Notes under the pieces: model-generated
Told to the model about the DNA's origin: nothing
What the model saw: only the letters and a program-made list of their open reading frames with translations
Databases searched by the model: none
DNA from: Cinnamomum chago
Lineage: Eukaryota; Streptophyta; Magnoliopsida; Laurales; Lauraceae
Reading direction: 5' to 3'
NCBI GenBank assembly: GCA_038049695.1
Contig: CP142453.1
Span: forward strand, 13,891,501 to 13,955,500
Length of the DNA stretch: 64,000 nt
Program-made: the position numbers and the translations under genes
Shown here: positions 13,046 through 23,158 of the stretch, piece after piece
Position numbering within the stretch: position 1 is the stretch's first letter
Layout of the letters: the number at the start of each line of letters is the position of its first letter

Positions 13046-13182
13046 ACCCAACAGCCGTGTTCAGCCAATATATCAATCCCCTCCATAGTCGCACGACCAC
13101 CGACCTGCTTTAGTGCAACTGGAAAACCCTTGCCGACATCTCCACAACCATCAGGTACTGCGACTTTGCCCGAAAAACCAAT
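13046..13182 (-). pseudogene. Fragment resembling S-adenosyl-L-homocysteine hydrolase
   Basis: The minus-strand reading contains GKVAVPDGCGDVGKG followed by ALKQ-G-R and an ID pair. This is the layout of the NAD-binding Rossmann motif of S-adenosylhomocysteine hydrolase (GKVAVVxGYGDVGKG...ALK). That enzyme splits S-adenosylhomocysteine in the methyl cycle. Only about 45 residues resemble it, out of a protein of roughly 480; the sequence before and after does not, and several motif residues differ. I read it as a degenerate gene fragment, perhaps captured by a mobile element. Its right flank is adjacent to the tandem duplication that starts at 13335. Confidence 0.55.
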
Positions 13183-13334
13183 CAATCTCTCCTTCATCCA
13201 ATGAAACCCCGATCAGCAGAAGCAATATGTGGACCTTCTCCTCGTGGATAAAGATGGTGGATGATCAAATTCTGGAAGGTCTCACCCTTCAACGACTAGA
13301 TCTATCTCTAGGCGGCACAAAGGCAATCCGTGCT

Positions 13335-14453
13335 GCCACTAATGCTAATGGCAGATCTTAATCTTTATATCTCACGGATTATAATAAATTAACTTCATAG
13401 GGTTGTGGTTCAACCACAACTAATACCTGAACCTACCCTAAACTCAACTATTTAGAAACATCTTGTGTCCTTCACTCTCAACCTCTTTAAAGTACGTTTC
13501 TCAGTTGAAATTTCTATTAAGAATTTTAGGTGTTGGATTTTTTTATCGGATGTGATGGTTTGTCACTTCCTGTTTACAAATGCCATATTTTGTTACAAAA
13601 ATTCCAAAATTTCAACCACCTAAAACATCTCAAATGCCTTTCTTAGAATTTTGTAATTCCAATCTGTTTGCTTTTTCGGTGGAATTTCTCTCAAGTACTT
13701 AGGGGCAATTAGAATCTAGAAATTCCTCTTTGCTGGAAATTCAGAAATCTCTCATACAAGAATTCTTTGAATTCTAACAAAGAAACATGTACTAGATAAA
13801 TCTATGAAGTAGTTAGAGATTATTTCCGTATAAATTTCTATGTATTTTAATTAGAACAAACTTGTGCTAAGTGAGATCTTAATCTTTAAACCTCACGGAT
13901 TTAATCTAATGCCACTAATGCTAATGGCAGATCTTAATCTTTAAATCTCATGGATTATAATAAATTAACTTCATAGGGTTGTGGGTCAACCACAACTAAT
14001 ATTTGAACCTACCCCAAACTCAACTATTTAGAAATACCTTTTGTCCTTCACTCTCCACCTCTATAAAGTACGTTTCTCAGTTGAAATTTTTATGAAGAAT
14101 TTTAGGTGTTGGACTTTTTTATCAAATGTGATGGTTTGTCCCTTCTTGTTTACAAATGCCATATTTTGTTTAAAAAATTCCAAAATTTCAACCACCTAAA
14201 ACATCTCAAATGTCTTTCTTAGAATTTTGTAATTCCAATCTCTTTGTTTTTTTGGTGGAATTTCTCTCAAGTACATAGCGGCAATTAGAATCTAGAAATT
14301 CCGCTTTGCTGGAAATTCATAAATTCCTCATATAAGAATTCTATGAATTCTAACAAAAAAACATGCACTAAATAAATCTATCAAGTAGTTAGAGATTATT
14401 TCTGTATAAATTCCTATGTATTTTAATTAGAACAAACCTGTGCTAAGTGAGGG
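13335..14453. repeat. Tandem duplication, 576-bp unit, two copies
   Basis: gccactaatgctaatggcag occurs at 13335 and again at 13911. The following about 545 bp are repeated with scattered substitutions, up to gtgctaagtgag (near 13864 and 14440). The unit is non-coding and AT-rich. The junction between copies carries an extra partial agatcttaatctttaaacct. No inverted ends or TSD were found, which suggests unequal exchange or replication slippage rather than transposition. Confidence 0.85.
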
Positions 14454-14804
14454 ATTTTGGGTTCAGATGCTCATGTATGGAATTTGGTTGTGCACAAGGC
14501 AAGGTTGTTAAGAGTCCCACCTGAACTGAAAATCTTTTAGAAAGTGAAGTCCATCAATCTTCCAATTCAGATTTCCTTTTCATGAGAGGCGACGATCGTA
14601 TGGCCCACCTTATCCACGGTCGCTATCATTTCCAGATTCTTTAGCCTAACTAACCACCACGTTGAAAGCTGCATGTGAACCTGCTTTTCTATGGCGTCTA
14701 TCGCGGCATAAATTGAACGTGGGCTGCCCATAACCTTTAGTGCTACTTTATTGTTAGCTTAGTTAATACCTGTGTTCGCCATGCTTCATTTACTAGGAAT
14801 CTGA
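14454..14804. other. Unassigned sequence
   Basis: 350 bp between a tandem duplication and a hAT MITE. I see no gene or named repeat. Confidence 0.4.
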
Positions 14805-14812
14805 ATCCTCTG

Positions 14813-15356
14813 TAGGGGTGAGCGTTTAAGAAACCGAAGTTTCGAACCAAACCGAATCGAAATTTTTTATTTGGTTCGGTTATACGGTTAAATTGGTTAT
14901 ATTCGATTAAGATTTACGACAAATTTGGATAATATAGTTCGGTTCGATTTTCGATCTTTTTCACCAAATTAATTGAATTAACCGGATTTATTAATATACA
15001 TATAAAAATTTGTATTTTAGATATATAAAATATATAAACTCTTAAGGCTGATAAACTGTTGAATACTTGACTTTAATATCTTTTTTATTTTGGATATTTA
15101 GAATTTGCTAGTTGTCTATACTTTGGATTTTTTTTATTATAGAAAGGTTCCCAACAAATTTGGGCCCCATAACAAAGCCCAACATATGGCCTTTCGACCG
15201 AATTGACAGAAATTTAACCGAAATATTTTCGGTTCGGTCGAATTCGGTTACAACTCAAAATTCGGTCGGTTCGGTTAAGAATTTCTTCGACCGAAATATT
15301 TCGGTTCGGTCAAAATTTCAACCAAACCGACCGAACCGACCGAATACTCACCCCTA
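14813..15356. mobile_element. Non-autonomous hAT MITE with perfect 8-bp TSD (544 bp)
   Basis: The ends TAGGGGTGAGCGTTT and, inverted, TAGGGGTGAGTATTC are strongly hAT-like. ATCCTCTG stands on both sides (14805-14812 and 15357-15364), a perfect target-site duplication. The body is packed with ttcggttcgg / ccgaaccgac repeats and could fold back on itself; the 81-codon frame inside is a by-product of these repeats. Confidence 0.9.
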
Positions 15357-15364
15357 ATCCTCTG

Positions 15365-16868
15365 CCGTACTCGTGCTACACAGTCCATATTCTCCTTTTA
15401 TCTGGTGGTGCTGTCAAAGGATCCGGCCCAAGGTTGTCCAAAAACCCTGCGCTAGACATATGCAATCAGAGGGCCCGCATGGGCTAAGTTAGGGTTCTAG
15501 AGCTAAAGAGAAGAGATTTGATCTTTATTTTTTTTTTAGATGATCATTTGCCATCCAATAGAAAACAATTTGGTGGCATTGGTAAATTTTATCTTCAACT
15601 CATTAACTTTTGGCCCTTGATAGAATGCATTGGATCCACTTCTCATCAATTAAATACCTAACAAACAAATGGATCCTATATAAAGAAACAAAAGAAGAGA
15701 AAAAAAATTATCTTATAATTTCCTCTAAAGTAAGTCCATTGGGTTTCAAACTCAACCTAAAGTGGGCCTGAACTGGCTCAGTCCATGAGCAATTAGATTT
15801 TAAAATGAACCTCACTGATTTATATGGGACCATGTCTCTGCAGTTTCTGGAGTTGGACACATCAGAGTTTGTGGGTTCTTCAAATTCAAGACGATTTTAG
15901 CAATCTAAAAGTTGGAAAAAATAAAAGCACATAAACAAAATTCTGTTGGACAATGCATGTTATTTATTTATGCTCATTCCTTGTTAAGGGGGTTCATACT
16001 CGGGCCAGTTAGGGTATAATTTGTTCAAGCCGGCCCCATTTTAAAAACACATTGCTTGTATCCAACCCAAACCAGACACATGCCATGTGTTCCTTTGCCC
16101 AACCAGCCCGAGTCCGCCTATTTAGTCCATTGAACGGGGCAATCTTAAATTGTATCACCTATTTGAGCTTCGTATCACTTGCTTTGGTCAGTAAGTATAC
16201 AATGAGCATTAGTTATCCAGACCGATTTGAGCTCCGAGCTATCCTTCCGCATCCATTTTTCTCATGACCAAAATACCCTTATTGGAAATCCTCAAATTAC
16301 CCATCCCTTTGCTTGCCGTCCACCTCTGCCCGCACCCGACTTCTCTCCTTCTCCTTTTCCTTGTCTCTCTTCCTCTCCCTGCTCGCCACCCAACCCCGCT
16401 CATGCCCCCCCCGCCCCCCTTTTCTCATTCTCCCTGTCTCTCTCCCTCTCCCCTTTCTCATTCTCCCTGTCTCTCTCCCTCTCCCTACTGTTCGGCCACT
16501 CCGGGCAGGGCGGCTAGCGGCGGTAGGGAGAGGAGGAGAGAGAAGGATATTTTGGGGACAATTGGGTGTGCGGAGATAAATTTTGAAAAGAAAAGGGATG
16601 TGGAAGGAGAGGCTTGACATGTGGCATTAGCGGCTCTCGGCCTTCCATTACTTAATTCAAGTCTGTCCAAAATATTAAATGGGCTCAAGGTTTAAGCCAG
16701 GTCCTGACCAAGCTTAAAACTAAGACCTAACCTAAGGCAGGTGGGGTCCATGCTGGCCCAACAAATGAGCACCCCGATTCCTCTGTTCGTCTTCTCTTTT
16801 AAAAAGATGATTGAAAAAAAATTTCATGCCCTCCTTCATTCACTCTTCGTAAAGATAATATAGTCATT
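15365..16868. other. Unassigned intergenic sequence
   Basis: No supported gene. The block 16280-16620 is a pyrimidine-rich, GC-richer low-complexity tract whose overlapping open frames in several phases are compositional artefacts. Confidence 0.45.
16421..16486. repeat. 33-bp tandem repeat, two copies, CT-rich
   Basis: tttctcattctccctgtctc and its continuation start at 16421 and again at 16454, giving two nearly identical 33-bp units in a CT-rich tract. Confidence 0.8.
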
Positions 16869-17714
16869 GAGGATTTTTATGGGACAATTCCTTATAAGTG
16901 GCCGTTGCACGAAAATTTTTCTCCCAGCTCGGGAAGCACAAAAAAGACCCTTATTGGTTCTTTTCTTTCTTTTTTTTTTTTTTAACTTGAGAGGAGCAAG
17001 CTCACCATTTCTTTTTTTCCAACTCATCAATTGCCGTCTTCTTTGTTCAAAGCGGCGCAACAACCGGTATTCTCTTGGAAGTAGCAGACAGAGAACACCT
17101 CTTTTTCCCACCTTGTGTCTCCGATCTGCAACTGCGACCGATAGCAACGCCTCTCTCTGCTTTGTTGTCGATACCCAACTAAACCCGAGGTCCACTCCTC
17201 AAGTTTCCTGCAACGGAGATTCCTTTCTCTGTTTCGTCTTGCAAACATGCAAGAGTTCGGATCCTTCCGACTTGCAGCAAATCAGTGGCCCACTTCTGAA
17301 TGAGATCCCAACAGAAACCAACTCTCTATGTGTTCGAGACTGCCACAACCCGAACTCCAATCCTCTTTCTTCTTCTCCCCAGTAAACCGAACCCAATATT
17401 CAATCTGAATCTGTTATGTGGGCCCTTTCGCGATTTGTAACACATAGCACAGATCCTCGATGATCCGGACCACATTCCAAATCTGACCCTTTTCCATCCG
17501 ATTGCCTTTGAATTTGAATCTGAATCCTCCGCGGTTAATAGGGAAGACGGTAATAGAAGACTTGGACGAGGAAGTGATGGAACGTCGCTCCTCCCAAGTT
17601 AAATAAAAAAAGAACAGTCGACCACGGTTTGACAGATTCCATTCATACTGTCCGAAATAAGAGGGATTTTTTCGTATAATGGCCACCTATCAAAAAATTT
17701 CCCGTAAAATCCTC
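16869..17714. mobile_element. Mutator-like element with ~60-bp inverted ends
   Basis: The left end (GAGGATTTTTATGGGACAAT and about 40 more bases, through aagtggccgttgcacgaaaa) is matched in inverted orientation at 17653-17714 (GAGGATTTTACGGGAAATTT ... aggtggccattatacgaaaa). Nine-base flanks ATAGTCATT and ATTGTGATC agree at 6 of 9, a weak trace of the 9-bp TSD of Mutator-like elements. The interior 16930-17620 is GC-richer, gene-like sequence with no transposase; it may be captured host DNA (Pack-MULE type). The right end is duplicated at 17818-18000. Confidence 0.55.
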
Positions 17715-18000
17715 ATTGTGATCAATCCTATGAAGTAACTTCCAATAAAATCTGTTCATTTTGATAGCCAATTTAAGGCGAGCCCAATATGCATAGTGGG
17801 CTCGCATAGAAGAGTTAAACACGGTCTGACAAATCCCGTTCGTGCTGTCCAAAATAGGAGGGACTTTTTTGTATAACAACCACCTATCAGAAATTTTCTC
17901 ATAAAATCCTCATTGTGATCAATCGTATGAAGTAACGTCCAATAAAATCTGTTCATTTTGATAGCCAATTTAAGGCGAGCCCAATATGCATAGTGGGCTA
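17624..18000. repeat. Tandem duplication, 197-bp unit
   Basis: acggtttgacagattccatt at 17624 recurs as acggtctgacaaatcccgtt at 17821. The two copies share the inverted-repeat end of the 16869-17714 element and the block aaggcgagcccaatatgcatagtgggct. The duplication therefore includes the terminus of that element plus its flank. Confidence 0.85.
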
Positions 18001-18078
18001 TCTTTTAAGAGCAGTAAGTCGAGGTGGCCTATTTTCTTCAGAAAGACCAAGCATTAGTTGCCAATCTTTTTTTCTCTA

Positions 18079-19171
18079 GAGGATTTTATTAGAAAAATCT
18101 TGAAATATAGTTATTTATCTCGAAAGGTCCTCGCAAATTTTATAGCATTAATGAGGTCCTCTCGCCAATTTTTTATATTTTTTTATACTTTTTCTGAAGG
18201 ACGATAGCGTCCTAGCATCGCTCATCACACCCCACCTTCTTCTTCCTCCTCCTTTTCTTTTGTAGTGCCATGAAATGCATGGAGCCGCAAGGACTCCATT
18301 TTTATTTATTTCTTGGATTCTTCCTTTTTATTTATTTCAAACGATTGAGTTTCCTTTTTATTTATTAAAAGGACTCTTCCTTTTTTATTTATTTCAAACG
18401 ATTGAGTTTCCAAAGAGAGTAGAAAGAGGGAGATGAAAATCCTCCAAAAATCCCACCTTTTCTTCTCAAATCGATAAGCCTTGTCACTTTTTCCACTGGA
18501 TTCTACCTCAATACGACCGAATTCAGAGATGAGTCAGTTTCAAAGAGGAATTTGAGGGTCTGAGAAGGGTAAATAGCAAGTTCTGATTATTGGGTTTTGC
18601 TGGAAACAATAGCACTATAGCAGAGTCCATTTTCATCTGAGATTTTAAGTTGGGTTAGCCTATTGAGGGATTTCATATCTGGGTTTGATTGGAAATGGAT
18701 GGAAATGCGCTCTTCACTTGGTATTGATGCATTTTGGTGGTTTTTAGGAGCAGCAATGTGAAATGGGTCGGTTTGGATTTTGATGTTTGAGTAGTTTATG
18801 GTGAATAGAAGGTATAGTCCATGCAAATGTTTTTCAATCCAATAAAGAAGAGGAGGCGGCTGTGGGTGTGCAGGGGAGGCAACGAGGGTGGTGCAACAGG
18901 TGGGTGTGTGCAGGTGGTGACGGGGGTGCAGGGTGAGTGCAGGTGGGGAGGAAAAGAAAAGGAGGAGGAAGAAGGGGAAGGAGAGAATGAAGATGGGTGT
19001 GACGAGCGACACTAGGGTTGCCCATGTGTCGCCGATGTTGACGCTATTGTCGCTTAAAAAAAGAATCAAAAAAATTAAAAATTGGCAAAAAGACCTTATT
19101 AGTGCTACAAAATTTGCGAGGACCTTTCGGTATAAATGACTATATTTCAGAATTTTTTCAGTAAAATCCAC
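18079..19171. mobile_element. Mutator-like element, long TIRs and 9-bp TSD (1093 bp)
   Basis: About 110 bp at the left (GAGGATTTTATTAG ... gaaaggtcctcgcaaatttt) is repeated inverted at the right (GTGGATTTTACTGA ... gaaaggtcctcgcaaatttt), with weaker similarity inward to about 170 bp (atagcgtc, tcgctc-tcacaccc). TTTTCTCTA (18070-18078) and TTATCTCTA (19172-19180) match at 8 of 9, the TSD length of Mutator-like elements. There is no transposase. The ~740-bp interior contains a G-rich block (18840-19000) and possible leader/intron-like host sequence, so it is a Pack-MULE candidate. Open frames inside are compositional. Confidence 0.8.
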
Positions 19172-20964
19172 TTATCTCTAATAAGAGGGGTATTATATTG
19201 AAAGAGAAGTAAGAAGTACATAATAAGATAGAGGACTTTAACATAGACGTAACCAGAGACACAAAAAAAAAAAAAGCATAGACGTACAGTAACGAGAGAC
19301 ACACAAAACAGCCAAAACCAAAACTCCTCCTCCTGAGAAAACCACTCTGCCCAACAGCTCTAAAGTCGCTGTATCAAATTGGAGTAAACTTCTTTCTTGC
19401 ATATTTGATTGTACTAGAATATATAAAATAGTTAAAAATAAAGACTAAAGGCGAATTTCCAAAAAAAAAAAAAAAACATCAAATAACATTTTTAGTGAAA
19501 CATAATCAAAAGTTTTTGTCTTTTCGAGATTCACCTTCTATCGTCATTTTTAACGACCCCGTGTGTTTAAATTATATGTGGTAAATTCTTTGTGGTTTGG
19601 TGACTCTTTCCTTTTGTACAAAGAGATACGACTTTTGTACTAATTTTTATGATATGCACAAATAAGCTTTTCATATTGGGTGGGGTTAGAAATGAGTTAC
19701 TATCAGGGAGGACTTTTTTATGCTCTAGGAGGACATTTTTGGTTCACTACCAGCTGCATTCCACAGGTGGACCACTCCTGTCTTGAACTGAGCTTCGGGT
19801 GCTCTGTTGACCAAGACCCAGATGGGCCTCGAGCCCATTGAATTGTCAGAAGTTTGGTATTCAGCTGGTGGGACCAAAAACAGAAAAAGGCCTGGCTAAC
19901 TCAACCAACATCCAAGTCCCAACAAAATAACAATACCAATAATAATATAAGTCCAATATGAGTTTGATGGCTTGGATTGGTTCAACCCCAACATGGAACA
20001 CAGAGAACCTGGATCCATGAAATGGGTTGAATGAGTCAACTCATTTTGTGTGTGAATCCAATAATGTTCAATGTCATGAATGAAAAGCTTGCACTACATA
20101 TATGTGAGGTCATGACTCATGCACGTGATCTCAATGCAATTGAAGCAAGAATTGAGTAGATAGTACTGGTGTTTTTGAGTTGGGTGTTGAATGAGTAGCC
20201 CCTCCCTCTATTTCTGACAAAAATCCCCCCTAGTAATGGGTAATGAACTGGACTAGGACTGGGACATGTTTCAACCCAGACCTGACCCATTTATAACCAG
20301 AGAAGCAAATGGCATCTCACTAGGTATTTAATGAAAATGGTGCCCTTCGGTCCTCACGGGGAGTGTCACTGTTGCAGTTCAGTCAGTATTCGAATTATGT
20401 GATTTCCATTTTTATGGGGATCATTTTTGTTGCTTCATTACAAACAGCCCATGGGCAAATGCAACGACCATGTGTTGAGGAAAAATACTTGCGAAGAATG
20501 TTCAATCGGAAAAATAAATAATTAAGAAATTAAAATGAGGCTGCACGTACCACTTAAGATGTTTTCTTAAAGACACCCCAAAATTGCTCTTAAGAGGCAG
20601 AACATGAAATTGCCTGAGATCACAAAATACAAGGAAAATAAGGCTTTATTTTGTAGAAGAATAAAACTCTATAATCTCTATTTTTTTGTAAGTGCATTTC
20701 AGAGTGATTATTTTTTAACTTGAAAATGAGCTTAATTTATAGTGTTGGAACCAACTTTTTGAAAACGAGTAGAATAACTCATGAATGGCCCAAAAGACAC
20801 ATTTAATTCAAATGGCACAAAATACTTTAAAATAAAAAGAAATATATAAAGAGTTTGGGTATTTTGAAAAGGCACACTCAATTGCCTCTTGAGATTTTAA
20901 AAATCAAGTTATTTTTAGAAAATATCCAATAATTTACACTATTTTTCAAAAATACATTTTAAAC

Positions 20965-20996
<32 letters not shown>

Positions 20997-21011
20997 CAAC
21001 AACAACAACAA
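20965..21011. repeat. Compound microsatellite (AAT)n(AAC)n
   Basis: About nine AAT units run directly into about six AAC units. Confidence 0.95.
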
Positions 21012-21429
21012 ATACTATAAATATGCATACTCACAAGTGGTGGACCTTGAACCTAGAGCATGATGATGATTTACTTGATACAAGTGGTTATCAAATGCAC
21101 ATGCATGCTTAAGTGTGTCATATTTAAATTATTTACGAGCACATTCATCATGATGTTATAATTCGTCGAGAGTGAAACGCAAACCTCAATGCTAAACGAA
21201 TAGAAATATTGTGAAATACAACTAACAAAATAAATTATGACTCTTTATCAAAAGAATGCAGAATAACATGTTATTGACATTTACTCATCATTGCACATTT
21301 CTTCTTACAAAGGTATAATACATCGTCTTTACAGTGTCAGGGAAATTTCTATCAATGCACACAAACTGAAAAGGGTGGAAGAAGTTGATGAAAGCATAAG
21401 GGAAGCTCCATTAACAAAAGAAGGGTTCA

Positions 21430-21905
21430 ACTTTTGAAAAGAAGGGGAAGAAGAACAAAGAAGATGAGCCTTGCCACATTTTTTAATCTTAAATTTTTTA
21501 GCTAGCCATTCAAAGCAAAACCTTGAGGCATCAATAGATGAGGCATAAATACTTTTCAATACTCCCCCTCGGGTGGAGCCTACTTCTCAATACTCCCCCT
21601 CAACTGGAACCCGATTAGCGCACTTTTAGTAGCACACATTTTTTTTCCGCGTCGAGTCGTTCATCCTTGTATTCGAACTCGCAACCGTTTGACTCTGTAC
21701 CATTTTAAATTTCTTTAACTAGCCCTTCTACCAAAACCTCAAGGCATTAGTAGAGGCAGTAGCATAAATACTTCTCAATACTCTCCCTCGAGTGGAGAGG
21801 CGTGGAGCCCACTCCTCAATACTTTAGGCATCATATAATCTCTTAGGGGTTTTACCTCTGAAAAGAAGGGAAAGAAGAACAAAGAAGATGAGCCTTGCCA
21901 CTTTC
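21430..21905 (-). repeat. Old dispersed repeat with internal duplication
   Basis: gaagaacaaagaagatgagc occurs near 21449 and near 21869. Between them, aatactcc/t-ccct blocks recur. On the minus strand the text reads as gagggggagtattga, agtatttatgcc and a phrase with tggtacagagtc plus gagttcgaat. The same wording (agtatttatgctgc, ttgagattttggcagaa, tggtatcaaagtc) appears on the plus strand at 25670-25925. This looks like a degenerate family related to Copia LTR/PBS regions or a tRNA-derived repeat; I cannot place it more precisely. Confidence 0.5.
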
Positions 21906-22975
21906 TTTAGGCATCATACAGTCTGTTAATTGGAAAAATCTGGCCAAACATGATATCTATCACTGTAGCATATATCTGTTAAGTTTAAATTGTATCACTA
22001 AAAATTAAGATTCAATGACACTCACTTGGAGTTGTAAAATCCCTAATATGTAGATGAGCCCTCATGAAACCAGAAAAGTGCACTAGGGGTAAGTGTTTGT
22101 TACTGACATATCCAAACTCAAACAGTATACATCACACAAACTGCAAATCAATAAAAATTACAATATGATAATTGACTCGCACTTATATCGCGGATTAAAT
22201 GATACATAGTGTCCATAATTATAGATACAGTGAGAAAAAAAATTGCCTGCCTGGTTAGTTGGGAATCCTGTTTCTCACCTTAGGATTAGGGCTTGAATTC
22301 TAGGTACTGCAAGAATGGGTGTTATATCTCTATGGACGGGGTTTCTTATTACAAGAGCGGATATTATCTCTAAGGATGGGGCATTTAATGGGTCACAAAC
22401 CTCTTGGCTAGGTAAGGACATCCAAAAAAAAAATTTACTTGCAGATATGGTCCAAACACAATCTGCAATAGAGCAATACAAACTAATATTTTTGTTTTTC
22501 AACTATAAATGAAACCATGCCAATATGATCGATAGCTTGAATTGAAATTGTACAACTTGAGAACCCAAAAAAAAAAAAAAAATAACATTGTACAAATTGG
22601 AAAAAGGCTTAAATTCAGCTTTAGCTTAACAATTTGAGCGCAAGAGTAGCTTGAGGAAAGTGAATCTTAGCCTTCTTTGACAGCCTTACACCACCAAACA
22701 CTGGATCTTTTTGAAAGAAATAAAAAGGAGCTCATAATGGTCAGTTCTCCAAACTGGCATGATCCCACCGGACACATGACAACCAAGGCAGCCGGAACAA
22801 TGGAACATTAGAATATGTAAATTATGCCAATTAAATGATTATAGCCTTTATTTTTAATCCCTCGAACTTTAATGACCATAAACTCATTACGATAGAATAT
22901 CAATTCAAGAGTGGTCTATCTGTATCATCTATGTGTGTGGAGGAGGGGTTGGATTTATCAAAGTTGGAAACCGAT

Positions 22976-23143
22976 AATTTTTATTTTTTATTTTTGCTAT
23001 CGGAGGGTTCGCAACCTTTTGGATTGGACTAATCCCAAGCCGAGTAAACTCTCTTGTTGCCCCAGTGTGGTAGTGTAGTTTCGAATCTATAATCTCGAGG
23101 TGCAAACCGTGATCCTAGGCCAACTGAGCTGCCTCTTAGACTT
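22976..23143 (-). mobile_element. tRNA-derived SINE with 15-bp TSD
   Basis: On the minus strand it begins ggcagctcagttggcctagg (box A-like), has gattcgaaact (box B-like), a body ending in aaccctccgatagc and an AT-rich tail. AAGTTGGAAACCGAT (22961-22975) and AAGTTGGAAACCAAT (23144-23158) match at 14 of 15. Same family as the SINE at 34102-34281. Confidence 0.85.
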
Positions 23144-23158
23144 AAGTTGGAAACCAAT

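Larger units (their letters stand above)
19181..22960. other. Unassigned AT-rich intergenic sequence
   Basis: No gene is supported in 3.8 kb. It holds a trinucleotide microsatellite (20965-21011) and an old repeat with internal duplication (21430-21905), listed separately. Confidence 0.45.

Noticed and set aside
16280-16620. Overlapping open frames in the CT-rich tract
   Set aside because: All frames are open because of pyrimidine bias; the proteins are Pro/Ser/Leu low-complexity.
16867-17385. 172-codon plus-strand open frame as a gene
   Set aside because: It lies inside the Mutator-like inverted repeats, overlaps other open frames on both strands, includes a homopolymer Phe run, and has no recognisable domain.
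18587-19171. 194-codon minus-strand open frame as a gene
   Set aside because: It reads through the TIR of the 18079-19171 element and a Pro/His-rich compositional tract; there is no domain.
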